Under the pieces are notes generated by a model. It saw only the letters and a program-made list of their open reading frames with translations. It did not search any database and was not told the origin of the DNA. The translations under genes and the position numbers were made by a program. Positions 20,994 to 34,505 of a DNA stretch of 64,000 bases are shown one piece after another. Positions within the stretch are counted from its first letter, which is position 1. Each line of letters opens with the position of its first letter. Origin of the DNA: Anarhynchus alexandrinus (taxonomy: Eukaryota; Chordata; Aves; Charadriiformes; Charadriidae); assembly GCA_008711295.1 (NCBI GenBank), contig VUYV01000044.1, positions 3,831,723-3,895,722 on the forward strand, given 5' to 3'.

Positions 20994-23900
20994 TTCGCTT
21001 TCTGTCCTCCTCTTGCGAGAGGAGTCAGAGAGGCTGTGGATCATGCTGCAAGACAAAAGGCAACCTGTAAACCAGAGGATTTCCAGGAAAGACAGGCACG
21101 CTACAATGAGGACTTGATTTTCTCCCACCCCACACTACCTTTTTGCGTCTTTCCCAAGCTGCGTTTTGTGACTCAGCTCTTAATCCCCTTTATTTAAGTG
21201 TCTGACTGTAAGATGCAGAGTGAGCAGATAGATGGGTGTGTTAGACAAAGGACAAGCAGAGGGATAATCAGAAGATGGATTTGACACGGAACCTGAGACC
21301 CATAAAGGCACATGGCTCAAACTCAATCACAACAAAAGGACCAAGGTAGCCGTGATCAATACAGAGAAAAATGTACAAAAACATGACATCTCACTGCAGA
21401 CTTCTGTGATTTTTGTATGTCCTTCCAAATCTTGGCCCTCTATTCAGTGATTTTCATTTATAGGATCACACTACATGGGCCACAAGATCAGAGCACTTTC
21501 TAGGTGGGCTTTAAAATTAAAGCTGGTTCAAAGGTTTGCAATTTTTTTTTTTTTTTTAGGGAAATACCACAAGTTGATATTCTTGTGATTTGTTTTCTTT
21601 GAACCAGTTCTGCTGAAAACCCATCTTGCTGTCCTTGTAGCCTGAGTGCAGTTCAGGCTTCGTTCAATGATAAGTTCTTCTGAGAAACCAGCCAAGAAGA
21701 GACAATTTGTGTGCTCTCCGGACACCTGTCTATTTAAGGAATCAAAATGAACTCATTTGAAGGGTCACAGCTTCGTGCCTGTGAAATGATCTCTTTAGAA
21801 GAGTCTGGAATAGGCAAGTCAAGACTAAACTGGGCACAGGTCAATTTTTCCATGTTCGTCGCTGCTATGGGGAAGAAACCACCCAGTTAATACGAAATCT
21901 TCTCTATTAAGCTGTTTTTAAATTACAGAATGGAAAAGGTTTTATTTAACTCCTGTGGTCGTGATGTAAGTCCCTGGCAGGGAAGCCGGTATATTTGTAG
22001 CTCAGCAAGGCCTGGAGCTGAGAGAGCTAATGATTGCCTCAATTTCTGGTAAAGTGCAGTTCTAAGGGCATTTTCAGCCTTCACTTCTTCCTCCCCTCCC
22101 TTTTAAGAGATCTCAAAAACAAGCCTTTAATTTTCAGCGAGATCTTTTCTTGTGACCTTTAGAACATATCAAGGGTTATCTTAAGAGTAAAGCGACACTA
22201 GTTACAGGGCTCTTGAACTGAATTTTGCGGGCATATCCTCACAGGAGTATCACTCCACCGAGGCACCTGTAACACAGAAGGTGTCACCATAGTCCGACAG
22301 ATGTCTATCCACAAGACTTCCCAGTATTTTCTAATAATTGCAACAGCTAATGACAACTGTGAGTGAACAGCCGTCTTCACTTCTATACTATGGCAAGGAT
22401 TATTTTTAGGTCAAAGACCAGGAAATACCTGAAGATCAAAACTAAATAGCTTACGATACATATTCTTCTATGCTTCTCTTTGCTACAAAAAAAAAAAAAA
22501 AGTGTTTTGATTTCTGCAGTCTCAGATGTTAGGAGATAATGCTTCTTGAAAAATGAGCTGCCAGCGTGATGCTTCTGTAGAAGATCTGACAGGTACTGTC
22601 ACAGGGGTACAGAAAGGCTGTACCACAGCGTATCTTTTTCACCTCTAAAATATTTAATCAGTACTTGAAGACCAAGTTTTAGAGCTGCTTCCTAAGCAGA
22701 AGTAATTGCTAGTCCTACCTCTTGGGAAACAATAGTAACATATTCTTTAAATAAAACTTGGAAATCCCATCAAGCTACGAACTCCTCAGCAGGATTTAAG
22801 AGACTGAGATGTGCTTGGAAATCTCAGTGAAGCACAACAGCTGAACTTCCAGTATATTGTAAAACATATCAAAAGCACTGAGCTCACACAAAATGAACTG
22901 GCTGCCCTTCGTACACTGCATTTCAAATACACTAAATATTACCAAAGAACTCCTCAGCAGTAAAGAGCTTTAGATTGGTAGTGGATTTTCCTCCTTAATA
23001 TCTGTAATTCCAAGAGGTTTGTTTTGCGACATAATTCCTGTCTGCTGACCTCTACTCTTTCTCCTTGTTGGAGAAAGCTTTTTGTTATTTTGGCCCTTAA
23101 AATGCTTTTGAAGTCTCCTGTGTTTTCTAAAGCGCTACATTGTAGAAGTGCTACAGCAGAAGGGGTAGACTACACAGGGAGTATCTCTGCCACAGCAAGG
23201 TATTTCACAATGCTGGAGAAGACAAGCGGAATGCAACTTGTGAACTCCAGTGTCCAAACACAAAGTTGTTATTCCAGGTTTTTGCTCATGTTTGTTTATG
23301 CACTTTTAATTCTATATCTCTTTCCAGCTGAGGATCTTAGAGTTTTGTAAATATTGATGAATTAAGCCTCAGCTTAGGAAATGGGAAAGTACAGTAATTC
23401 CCATTCTACAGAAGAGAAACTGAAATGTATTTGAAAATTGAGATCTCAAAGTTGTTATACAGACACTCACTGTAAAATGAAAGCAAAAGAAATCTTCATT
23501 GTATTTTTTACTCAAACACTAGTTTTTTAACATTAAACTCTTTTGATCTCATTGCATACTAGACAATTACACTCCTACAAGACAACAGTAGGAGTGTGAG
23601 GGAAAAGGTCTGCTGAGCAAACTGAGAACAAGGTAATCCTTAGAGAGGGATCCAGAAAAACAGAAAGGTAGATGAACAGCTCAAACTCCACCAGCCAAGG
23701 AATCTTCTAGCTGGCCATGACCTGTTTGAGATATCTACCTCTGCAATAAACATTGCGACATTCAACTATTGAAGGAGTCTCTAATTAAGTAAGTACACGG
23801 TGCAAGAAAATTAAGAGATTTCTTGACTTAAATTAAGCATAGTTAATGTTTACTAAAAAAAAAAAAAGTTGATCCATCTTTTCTGTGAATAAATATTTAT

Positions 23901-26900
23901 TTTCTCCTTTACATGAAAGAAACAATGCTCCATGCATACTTCATTCTCGAGAGAGGTGAAGCATACAGGGGGATAAGTCAGGGAGAAAGTGCTGAGCACA
24001 GACCAAGAATTTGAAGTCCGTGACACAATGTTCTGACAGTCAGCTTGGAAACACTCAGGACTTGACTGGCTCTTCCCTTTTCTTCTGATAACTAGAACCA
24101 CTCTCTAGGCTTTTTCAGTTGCTTGTCTCTTCTAGCTATCTTGTCCTCCTTGAGCAGGGAAGGGAGTCTTTGTAGCAAAGGATTTGTGCATTAGCATACT
24201 GTGAGAATGAGTTACTGTCCCAGGCTGAATTTTTCTCTTTGGACAGAACTGGCAGAAGTCTAGAAGCTTTCTTCACCTTCCACACAGCATTGTAGAGAGG
24301 CACATTTGCTTTAAAAGCAGTAGCATTTAGCAATCTGTCAGAACATTTCATTTTTCAAAGCATATGGTTCACGTTCAGGAGGCAGGAATTTCACTAGTGG
24401 ATACTGTACCACGGAAGGTCATACTGGAAGTCCTGGTTTCTCTTTACTAGTCTTCAACACTTCAACACTTCAGGGGGAAACGGAGGGAATCCAGTGTGAA
24501 CTGAATCCCTCAGGATGGCTCAAAAGAACCTACTGGAATCATGATTTTGTGACTGAGAAATAATTGCAGTCATACTTCATACTAAGCTAGTATAGGACAA
24601 ACCCTGTTGCTTCTCTCAGCCTTGTTTCTCCCAGATGTCCATAAACCATCTTTTTCCTGTTGACAGCCATCCCATCCTTCTCTATTCTGCAGTTATTGAC
24701 AGGCTTAATGTACAATCTAACTGTATTTTACATTCGTCCAAATGAGTAGGGATGTAATTTGGTTATTTACTGCAAAAGAATTATGTACGTTTATGACACT
24801 GTAAAAATATAAGTGTCAATTTACTGCTGGTGTTATCAGCGTAACATGACGTTATGCAAAGAAAATCTTTGAGGATACAAAAAGGTATAATGTAAATAGT
24901 ATTTTCCTCACTTGAACAGGGTGACTTACCCTCTTTTATGCTGCCTAATGATCCATGACAAGTAAGCACTGTGCCTTTAGATCCAGTCTATATTGAAATA
25001 TTTTAGGTTAGCAGTATCAGCAAAAGCCTATAATTATACAGATTCAACAAATTACCATTAAATTCCTTTTTGTGTGTGTGTGGTGGGTGTTAGTGACTTT
25101 AGATGATGTATCTAAGAATCAGGCTAGCTTGCATCCACTTCAGGTTAGACCTGCAGACAATGCTGTGTAAACACGCAATATCTAGACATCTATCTTTATT
25201 AACTGTTCCTAAAGGTATTTATGAAAATATTTTCATTTCTAGTGGTATTAATAATTCTACAATGTAAGTAAGTGACCAAAAACTGTTTGCCAAAAGCAAG
25301 GAAAGCTTTCAGAAGCAGGAAATGTTGAGTATCCTTTTAATTCAAACAACACATATCTAAAATAAAGATCTACGTTTATGAACCTGAAGCTTTTAGTTGT
25401 GTGATTGTCTTAATTGCCTGGAAAAATAGCTGTTACATGACTTCTTGAGAGAACTTGCTAAAGCTGGTTATACAAACACTTGAATCAGACTCAAACTCAT
25501 GCAGTTTACTGGATTTGTTGATTAAGCCTGTAACGTTTGCACAGATTACTTTACTTTTGGTCTGATGGATGTGTTTCTGCTGAGGTAAAACAGACCTCAT
25601 ACCAAGTCTTTTGAAAGCAAACAGATGCTTGTTACTTACTAAAATTTTGCAGGCTCTATTTCTATGAGATGCTACTAGCCAGTTTGTCAAAGAAAAGACA
25701 AACCCAATATTGTTCTTGCACATTTTTTCTTACATTTATCTTATAATAATAAATATTAATCTTGTTGTTCCTGTGCTGACATGTTGTTATAAAATCTCGT
25801 AAAGCATAATTGTGTGAATATAGTCTTTCATGTTATTTTTGTACTATACTGTATTATATTTCTAGAACCAGAGTTTCACAGATACTAATATTTGGTCTCT
25901 AAATTCTCCTGAACTACCAAGATAATAGCTGATGCTTTCATGAGGTTAGCATCTTGAACTCTTGCCAACATAGGAGAAAGATGGTTTAGGAGGTTAAGTG
26001 AGTGACGAAGTAAGCGGTGTTTTCCCCGAGCCAATACAGAACTCAAAGCCCCAACCCGCTGTCAGTAGCTTCTATGCCATTTGCAGCTAATGCCTCCTGG
26101 ATGATATACAACACCACAGCTGTGACCATTGCAAGTGTTCAGAGAGGAGTGCTAGTTATTAGCATTATCATCATCTTGCCCAGGATTACAGTTGGGTAAT
26201 AATATCTGGTCTCACAATTTCCCAGAAATGGCAAATAAATAGGAGATTTTAAATGTTTTTTTTTTTACCAACTGTTACAGAGCACTGCTGTGTTTCATTC
26301 CAGGGAGGGTGTGTGTGAAATATCCTTGTCTGTAGCCTTTATTTTCTGATGAAAGGCCTAATAGATATGTAAAAGATACTACTAATCCAGCAGTACTTCT
26401 GTAAAACCACAAAGAGATGAGTTTGAACTTTAACGAGTGAATTGCTGTGAACTGAGTGCATTTTGCTTCTATTGTCTTCATTAGAGCCATAAGAAAATAT
26501 GAAAACTTTATCTCCCTTTCCCATTAGTCAGCCAAAAGGCACTTGGGCTACGCTCCGCTGAACTCAATACCCTCTGGGCCACATCCTGGTTACTCCTATT
26601 CATTGCTTTTGGAGGGATTAGAGCAGACTGCATCAGTAGTTCATCAGATAAAGCCTTTGCCTGAAATCCTGCCGTTTATTTCAGTTCAAATGCCTGGCCA
26701 CAGACCTCTCTAGGGAAGAGTTTAGTTTCCTCAGATGTATGACTACTGAATGCAACTATTGCCCTTGGGAAAACATTTAACATATTTATTGCTCTATTTG
26801 GTAAAGTATCAAATGAGCACATCTGATACCTCCCTGAAGAAACCTCTTCTCCCGAACTCCCCTGTGATTCTGCCAACACTCCCCCCACCAAAAAAAAACC

Positions 26901-29900
26901 CAAACAAAAAGACAAACTTACGCAGATTAAAAAATGCTGAGTAACACTGCAGGCAGGGCATGTTACTGACAGACCTGTGGTGAGTTTAGAACCAGCCTTC
27001 AGGTTCAGTGGCAAATAAATTTGTAAAGTTTTAAGATGAAAGAATCCAGCAGGGTGATGGCTAAGGAGGGAACAGGACTCTACTCCTCCTTATGTGTATT
27101 TTTCAAGAAATAGCTACCAACTTTGAAACTGGCACTGACAGTGCTGTTCTTAGAAAGGAAATTATTTCTACCTGTACAGGTGTAACCGAAGACCTAATTT
27201 CAGGTAGTTGATGAGCAGTTCTTACTGAAGATGAACTACAGAAGTAAAAAAAGAGCAAGATTGATGCTGCAGTTGTAGGCCCTGTAGAGAGACTTCCAGC
27301 ACGGGACACAAAAAGTTCCCAGTAAACCGAGAGATGTTCCACCACTAGAAACATTTCTGGGACAGGATGGATTGTGGAGTACCAGAAATACATGACTAAC
27401 ATTTTGGACTTCAGTATATTCCCTGTTGTTATTAAGATGCCAAGCAGTGGTGAGGAGGGGCAGGGTTGCAGAGGTACCTCTTACCTTTTATTTTAAATAA
27501 AACCAGCACAAGGCAACAACTGTTCTGCTGAGCCAGAATTATGGGATTATAAAGCACTATGTTTACAGAATATCCTGTCCACAAAGACGGAGTAAGGTCT
27601 TCTACTGTGCTTAACCATAAAGGGATTTCCCAGCAAAAGGGAATCTCCAGCTTCCATCTCAGGCACAAACAGCCAGCAGAAAACTCCCCTTGGCTTCACG
27701 GGTCCAGCTGATGCTGCACAACTATCTGCAAAGCACTACAGCGAGGGAAAAGAGAAGTTTCTTTCACAGAGGTTGAAGCCTATTGGGATGACTTGCAGAA
27801 AGGAGCTAATGCAATTTAATAACTCTAATGCTGGGTATTTATGAACATAGAGGAGGGCTTGAGTGATGGGATGGTGATGTTGCTTTTCTTTCTTTGAAGG
27901 AACAAGGTTAGAAGTTGGACAAAATCTGCCTTCCCTTCCTCAGAACACAAAAGAATGAAAAACTAAGGCGGATTTGTCCTATAAATACTTAAGACTTGTA
28001 CCATTAAGAGCTGACATGTCTTTTTGGCAAATAAGAACACCCTTACAAGTTTTTTTTTTCTTCAACCTCCATTTCCCCTGCAATACTGGTATAAGAAGGG
28101 CAGACATAGGCATTCTGACATAAGGAACTTTATACCACAATAAGTCATGTTGTCTAATACTGGAAATGCCATGCTACTGCTAGCTCTGTGCCTACATGAT
28201 ATGGAAACCATACCGCTTTAGTATACTGGCACAATTAAAATAGTACAACTTTGTGCGGCTGTTGCTAATAGCGATCCACTTCATCAAGGCTAAATCTAGA
28301 TAAACCAACCACTTCGTTGTTTTCTCCATTTCTAATGCATCTTGTATTAACAAACATTGTTGATGTGTGGGTGTTTCAAGATGCTCAAAGACTGAGAAAG
28401 GCCTCTGTGTAACTTCAGGGAAAAGGGTAAAGAGTTTGGTAATTCAAAACAACTCACTTAGGCAGCAAAGAGCATGGGAAGACTCCTTCCCACTGAGCTG
28501 TATTGCAAAAGGCTACAGCAAGTAACATGAAATGAAAATGTGGAAAAGAACCACAAAGGAGACGTAAGATGAAGGGCGTGGGGTTTATACACACCATGGA
28601 AGGGATCCCACCGAAGTGCAAGGTGAAGCTAACCACACTCGCAACAACAACGAGGACCAGTACAAGAAAGAGCAAGTCCTTTTATGCAACTGAAAGAGAA
28701 ATGAGGTCACTGAGTTCAATGAGTTTATCTTACTCCACCACTAGATGTTTGCACTCGTGCACTGTTTTCACTTTTATTTACATAAGAAAGGTCTACAGTA
28801 AGTTACTCTTGGCAACATGCTCACACCACAAATCTTGCCTGAGCATGTGGGAGAAAAAGATTTATTTTCAAAGCCTTCAAGTCATCAAATTCTTACGAAA
28901 TCCACTCCTTTTCTGTTGAAGGAAATTACATTGGCTCGGACCTAACATGTATTATTCAGTTAATCCACTCGCGGAAATAACCATGGTTTAGACTATATCC
29001 TTTGATAGTAGGATCTTTAAGAAGAGGAAGATAGCTGACTTAGGGAAGAATGGCCAGAGAGATGAGAGTTTGTTCTCTGAGAAAAAAAAAGAGACTTAGA
29101 ATTAGTATTATATTTTTACAGAAGTTAATAAAAACAGTTCTCCAGGGAGAACTTCTGGGATTAATTTTCTCCCTCAGTGGGAAACAAGTCAAAATTATGC
29201 ACCAAAATAAAATGTAACAGTCAGCCTGAGGGCCACTCAAAATATTTTATTTTCTGTTCTGTTTTTTTTCTACTAGTTTGTAACAGGAGTTTTGAAATGA
29301 GCAGTCATTCTGAACTGAAGAAAACAGAAGTTTTTCATTCAGTAAATATCCATTATAGAATATTTTGATAATTTGGAAAGTTTTTTCCCCTCAACTAATT
29401 TTCAAGCTAGAAACTTGCTGCAGTCTTTCCCACAAGTAGTTGTGACTTTCTTAAATTTATTCAACAAAAAGCAGTTACTGTAAGACAGCTCCCATACCAG
29501 CTCTATTATGAAATGAAGCTGAACACCATTGGCGTAAGCCCCATTTCTCTAAGTAATAAGGCAGGAACCCAAACTTTTGATTCTTGCAGGCAGCAGGGCT
29601 GCTATACTGTTTCCATCTATGATGAACAAAGTCAAGGCTGAGAGAGAACAGTGTTAGTGTATGTGCTAAGACTTGAATGGAGCACACTGTATTTCAGCTC
29701 TTCCTAATAAGGCCTAATTGCAGGAAATTAACAGGAAACTTTTAAAATATACACCCATTCTTCTGTTGGATGTTGTCTTCTATTGTTCTCCACAGATCCA
29801 CTTCGGAATGGACTTTTACAAGCCATCGCGGAGCAAGGATTCTCCTGCAGCTGCAGGACTGGATTCTCCCTCAGCAACAAGGTGTTCTAACAAAAGCAAA

Positions 29901-30650
29901 CACTGGCACTCTGTTCCACGGATTCTTCCTCTATTCGTCATTAAAATGGTCATTGGATAACATACAGAGTTACTTATGGTTCAGGCGTTAGGAGGGGGGT
30001 AGGAGATGTGACTTTGGATGCCATCAGACAGCAGGGAAGTGTACATCAGCCTCCCGTATCATGAATAAGTGCCTGAAGAACAAGAGCGTTGCATGCAATC
30101 AGGGTATTAGGCTTTTTAAAGCATAGCTTGAGAAAGAAAAGTTATAAATTTTGCCTTCAGGAAATGGTTTTGATCTTTGGACTCCAAACTGGTGGAGGCA
30201 ATTCTCAGCAGCTCTAAGAAAAGGTTCAGCAGTTTTGGCTGCCTGGGACTGAACGTGCTGACCCTAGATAGCTCCTTGGTCACAGCGCTGTCTGCTTTTC
30301 TTTCTGGAGACCCACACTCTCCCCAGACACTGCTCAGTGAGCTGCAGACTCTAACCTAGCTTTCCAAATTCCTATCCAAAGCTGGACTACTTTAAAAGCA
30401 CAGCATCCCGGGCCTTGGTCTCTCCGTACCCAGGCACTTTCTTTGGGTCTAACTCTAACCACTTTCAACTGCAGCTCACAGGAGGACATAGCAGAAACAT
30501 GAATCACAGCAAAACACCTGAAGATATTTTCAAACACCTTTCTGAATCTCACACTGCAGGCTTGTTGCCATCCCCACCTGACACCGGCACAACAGCGTAT
30601 CGCTCGGAAATCTTTGTAGCTGAGGTGTATTTAAATTTTTGAAAGCTCGC
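20994..30650. other. Spacer between CYP24A1 and PFDN4 5' ends, no gene seen
   Basis: AT-rich non-coding DNA between two divergently transcribed genes. No coding exon, tRNA or clear transposon was recognised. Poly(A)/poly(T) runs occur near 21541, 22487, 23856 and 26258. Distal CYP24A1 enhancers could lie here, but none can be proven from sequence alone. Confidence 0.5.
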
Positions 30651-31139
30651 GGGTACCGGAGATGCTGATCATTTTTTCAAGAAGGTCTTGGCAGACCCAA
30701 GCAGGAGCTGATCACAGAGTCCCAACGAGCCTCAGCCGCTGTTGCGGGCAGCAGTGGCCAGCCCAGCCTCTGCCACTGCGAACGCCTCCAGAGACCCGGT
30801 CGGTTTCAGCCCTCGGGGCGCTCAACATCCATCCACGGGTGCCCGTCCGCCACGGCCCAGGCTTTTGGTTCACGGGCCTTGTGCCCACCGCCCGCGGCTG
30901 GGCGTCAGGAACGCGCAACGCCAGGCCTCTCCCCCGCAACCCTCCAACGGTACGATGACATGGTTTGTTTGGTTTGTAGCTGCGAGCAGCTAAATAAACT
31001 TAAGCACTTTGAGGCAATTATGCAGCATAAATGCCAGCTATCCCTGTTTCTCTTCAGAAGCTGTCAAACCAGCCTTTTCAGAAAAATATTTATTTTTGCT
31101 TAAAAAGTCCCTCCGCAAGGATTTGAACTTGAAGGGCCT

Positions 31140-32090
31140 CTTCCACCTCCGCTTCCAGAAAAGCGGCTGGCGCGGGCCGGGGACAGCTCGGAGGAGTCCC
31201 TGGCCCCGGGCCTCGGGCTGGGCACGGCCCGGCCGCCCCCCCGGCTCCCTCCGGAGCCGCCGTGTACCCCGCCGAGCCGCTGCCGCACCGAGCCGGCACC
31301 GGGCTCCCGCCGGCCTTGAGGCGGCAGCGCCGAGAGGGCGGGAAGCCGCGGCCGAGGCCCCGAAGGCCGCGTCTCGTGGCGCCACCCGGCGGCAGCGCGG
31401 GCAGGCCGCGGCCGCAGCGCTCTCCCTGTCGGTCGGCGGAGGGGNNNNNNNNNNNNNNNNNNNNNNNNNNNNNNNNNNNNNNNNNNNNNNNNNNNNNNNN
31501 NNNNNNNNNNNNNNNNNNNNNNNNNNNNNNNNNNNNNNNNNNNNNNNNNNNNNNNNNNNNNNNNNNNNNNNNNNNNNNNNNNNNNNNNNNNNNNNNNNNN
31601 NNNNNNNNNNNNNNNNNNNNNNNNNNNNNNNNNNNNNNNNNNNNNNNNNNNNNNNNNNNNNNNNNNNNNNNNNNNNNNNNNNNNNNNNNNNNNNNNNNNN
31701 NNNNNNNNNNNNNNNNNNNNNNNNNNNNNNNNNNNNNNNNNNNNNNNNNNNNNNNNNNNNNNNNNNNNNNNNNNNNNNNNNNCCCTGTGCGGGCCGGAGG
31801 TGAGGGGGGGGACCCTTTCCCCCGGCCGCTGCCGGGTCAGGCCAGCCCCGCCTCAGGCCCGGCCCAAAACACCCCGCTGGCTCGTCGGTGGGTTGAGGTC
31901 CCGGCGTTGTTATGTCGGCTCTGTCGAAATCGCGTGTCGTGCCATCAAAGGTGCAGGCGCGGGTTTGGTTACACTGGCGGTACAGGGCCTGTGCTGGTGC
32001 AAAAGCTCTGTCTGCATGAGGCGCCGGTCCGTGGAGGTCACCCAGCCCCCGCCACCGCCTCCCAGGCCGCACGGGGGGCGTCCGCCTGAG
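31140..32090 (+). promoter_or_regulatory. PFDN4: CpG island, probable PFDN4 promoter and exon 1
   Basis: Strong G/C and CpG enrichment on both sides of an N gap (31445-31782), falling to AT-rich sequence by about 32100. A shoulder of moderate GC enrichment begins near 30650. Housekeeping genes in vertebrates usually start in such islands, and PFDN4 exon 2 begins about 400 bases downstream. The first codons of PFDN4 (a short exon in mammals) are not visible and are probably in the gap. A possible donor, CGGAG/GTGAGG, follows the gap at 31799-31800. Confidence 0.75.
31445..31782. other. Assembly gap (338 N)
   Basis: Unresolved bases in the middle of the CpG island. PFDN4 exon 1 and its start codon are most likely here. 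Frames reading across it are artefacts. Confidence 0.99.
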
Positions 32091-32485
32091 GCACGCTTCA
32101 GTGGGTTTAAAATCTCCTGTAGCACGTCACAGCTAGCCAATTAGTATAAAATGATGTCGCTGACAGATTACACCGACCTGTTAGGCTGTACCCTGCAGTG
32201 GTCTTGGAGTAGAGGTGTCCTTTCAACGGTCAGGGCTGTCAAGGAAACAACCCTTGGCGTTAGGGTGCCATGGGTAGCGGGTGTTTTAATTGGGTGTGAC
32301 TAGGGCCTCAGCCCAGCTACCTGTGCGTATTGCTGATGTCCTTGACGAGGTGTTTTTAAGGAATCAAGTGTATAAACAGAACGTAGTGGCTGTAAGGCTA
32401 TTTTTCATAAGCTTTGTAAGTAATCTCGCAGTGAAGTTCAGGATGATGTAAGAAACAAAGCCTTCATTTTGACCTCTCCTTGCAG

Positions 32486-32593
32486 GCTGCAGAAGATGTC
32501 AATGTTACTTTTGAAGATCAACAGAAAATTAACAAGTTTGCAAGAAATACTAGCAGGATTACAGAGCTGAAAGAAGAAATAGAAGTGAAAAAG
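32486..32593 (+). CDS. PFDN4: PFDN4 exon 2
   Basis: 108 bases, 36 codons, from AAEDVNVTFEDQQ to EVKK. Acceptor CTTGCAG, donor GTATAT. It encodes the first half of the N-terminal coiled coil. Confidence 0.96.
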
Positions 32594-34238
32594 GTATATT
32601 TGCTTCAAATATCACTCATTTTTCATTGCCCTGAATTAATTTTCAGCTGTGCCACAGGAAATAGGGACTGTAGATTACTGTAAGCAATGCTTTGGTTCCA
32701 ATATGGGATTTCTGATACTTTGAAAATAGCCAGAGAATGGTTAAGTGGAAAAAGAAGTCATGAGAAATAAAGGCCACTGGTATATATCTCTATGCAGTTT
32801 TTAGAAGTCCTTAGTTGTCATATATGAAACATTGTCTATATATAATGGCTGTTTGTAGTGTTTTTAAAATTTTCTGCCTCAGATTGTTCATATTTATTTT
32901 TTCTTGAACCAGTAAGGCAGTTGTTTGTTGTGTTCTTCTTTTGATGTGTTGACAGAGATTGTCATGATGAGCGCAGAGGTTTTCTTTTGGCAGGCTGAAG
33001 AGGATACATCATTCTAATTTTCTTTTTTTAGTATTAATTCACTTTCCTTCAACATCAGTCATAGCATTTCCAAAGAAGTTTTACCGAGTTTTTAAAAAAT
33101 GGTAATAATGTCACAAAATGTTTTCTATAATTAGTTTGCGTGATATATATACTGTAAAAATGTTGCCTTTTTATGTTGATGTTCCATTGATGGCTTAAGG
33201 CTCTGGCACTCTACACAATTCTACTTTTGCAATGACGTAATTAACATTTGTCATCTTACTTATTATTTTTTTCTGTTTTCTCTCTAAATAAAAAAATTCC
33301 TGTGGAAGACCATATCAGATATTAGTGAAATTTAAATCTGCTGTATTTCCCTTGTCTAGACAGTTAATTATCCTATTAATGACAGATAATGAATATTGAC
33401 TAGAAGTTTCTACTGGTACAGCTCTGTTGAATTTAATACTTATGCTGAATTACAGCTCTGGAACTGTTCTATTAAGCATGTTGATGTCATGCTGGTGGGT
33501 AGGATTTTTGCCCAGAATGTGGACTCACTGAGTTCATTATTCAACTGATAGCATGACAATGTATCCATTGAAATAATTTACCTAGTACAAAGTGACCGCC
33601 TTTCTTATGTCTTGATAAATAGAAACAACTTCAAAATTTGGAAGATGCTTGTGATGACATCATGATGCTTGATGATGGTGATTCATTTCTGATACCCTAC
33701 CAAATCGGGGATGTTTTCATTAGTCATTCCCAAGAAGAAACACAAGAGATGCTGGAGGAGGCAAAGGTTTGTCAGGGCAAATGGGAGCTTCTTTACTGTA
33801 CTGGTTGCTTTAGTGTGATAAGCATTGGAATGGGGTGATCTGTTCATCCTTTGACCCTTTTACTCTCTAAAGTTCACGTTTGATTTATAGGTTGAGGAGG
33901 GGGATGTGCATGCACAGTAAGTCATAACTGGGATGTCAGTATACAAAGTCATGCTGGTCTTGGTCTTTGTTTGGCCCTGTAATAAGTCTTAGACCCTGAT
34001 GTAGCAAAAAGTTGGCAAAGGGGTACCTCTTTATTGTTCATGTGTTGCTGACAAACATGACTCAGATTGTTTTACATAACTAGTTGATTATTTTTTTCTT
34101 TTTCAGAAAAGTTTACAAGAAGAAATTGAAGCATTAGAATCCCGAGTGGAATCAATTCAGAGGGTGTTATCTGACCTGAAAGTTCAGCTCTATGCAAAGT
34201 TCGGAAATAACATAAATCTTGAGGCTGAGGACAGTTGA
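32486..34238 (+). CDS. PFDN4: PFDN4, prefoldin subunit 4 (exons 2-4; exon 1 missing)
   Basis: Beta-type subunit of the hexameric prefoldin co-chaperone, which binds nascent actin and tubulin in the cytosol and hands them to the TRiC/CCT chaperonin. Three exons (32486-32593, 33623-33766, 34107-34238) join in phase 0 throughout and give 127 codons plus TGA. Only a handful of N-terminal residues are lacking compared with the mammalian protein of about 134 residues. Visible architecture is an N-terminal coiled coil (FEDQQKINKFARNTSRITEL...EVKKKQLQNLED), the beta-hairpin segment around IPYQIGDVFISHSQEE, and a C-terminal coiled coil (LQEEIEALESRVESIQRVL) ending AKFGNNINLEAEDS. It lies head to head with CYP24A1, as in human. 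All splice sites are canonical and there is no damage. Confidence 0.97.
33623..33766 (+). CDS. PFDN4: PFDN4 exon 3
   Basis: 144 bases, 48 codons, from KQLQNLEDACDDIM to MLEEAK. Acceptor AAATAG (no strong pyrimidine tract), donor GTTTGT. It holds the conserved hairpin motif IPYQIGDVFISHSQEET. The acidic loop before it (MLDDGDSF) differs from mammals. Confidence 0.96.
34107..34238 (+). CDS. PFDN4: PFDN4 exon 4 with stop
   Basis: 132 bases, 43 codons and TGA. Acceptor TTTTTCAG after a strong T tract. It encodes the C-terminal coiled coil and the tail NINLEAEDS. Confidence 0.97.
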   Translation, partial: KSLQEEIEALESRVESIQRVLSDLKVQLYAKFGNNINLEAEDS

Positions 34239-34505
34239 AGGTGTTCTAAATATACCATACAACTTTTCCTTCATTCACTAAATGTTTTGATAATGTTGTT
34301 CCCATCACATTAAAAAAAAAAAATCCACTTTTTTTTTTTATTTTCCTGTCTTGAGTTCCATCTATTTAATGAGAACTTCCTTACTTTGGTTTTTGCAGTT
34401 ATTTATTTGTTCAGGAAAGCATGAACTTCGTACTGTTGGTAAAGCATCAAGATTGGAATATTTGCATTGTTTATTAAAGTAATAAAGCCAGGCACATATT
34501 GTAGT
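34239..34505 (+). other. PFDN4: PFDN4 3' UTR
   Basis: Short AT-rich sequence after the TGA with A and T homopolymers (34312-34340), ending about 20 bases beyond the AATAAA signal at 34481. The exact cleavage site is inferred. Confidence 0.7.
34481..34486 (+). terminator. PFDN4: PFDN4 poly(A) signal AATAAA
   Basis: Canonical hexamer 243 bases after the stop codon, with T/G-containing sequence just downstream (TTGTAGTTTCCTTGGTCTTG). Confidence 0.75.

Noticed and set aside
31009..32089. Long open frames of 260-340 codons across 31.0-32.1 kb
   Set aside because: They cross the second N gap and lie in a CpG island where stop codons are rare. The composition is Arg/Pro/Ala-rich with no domain.
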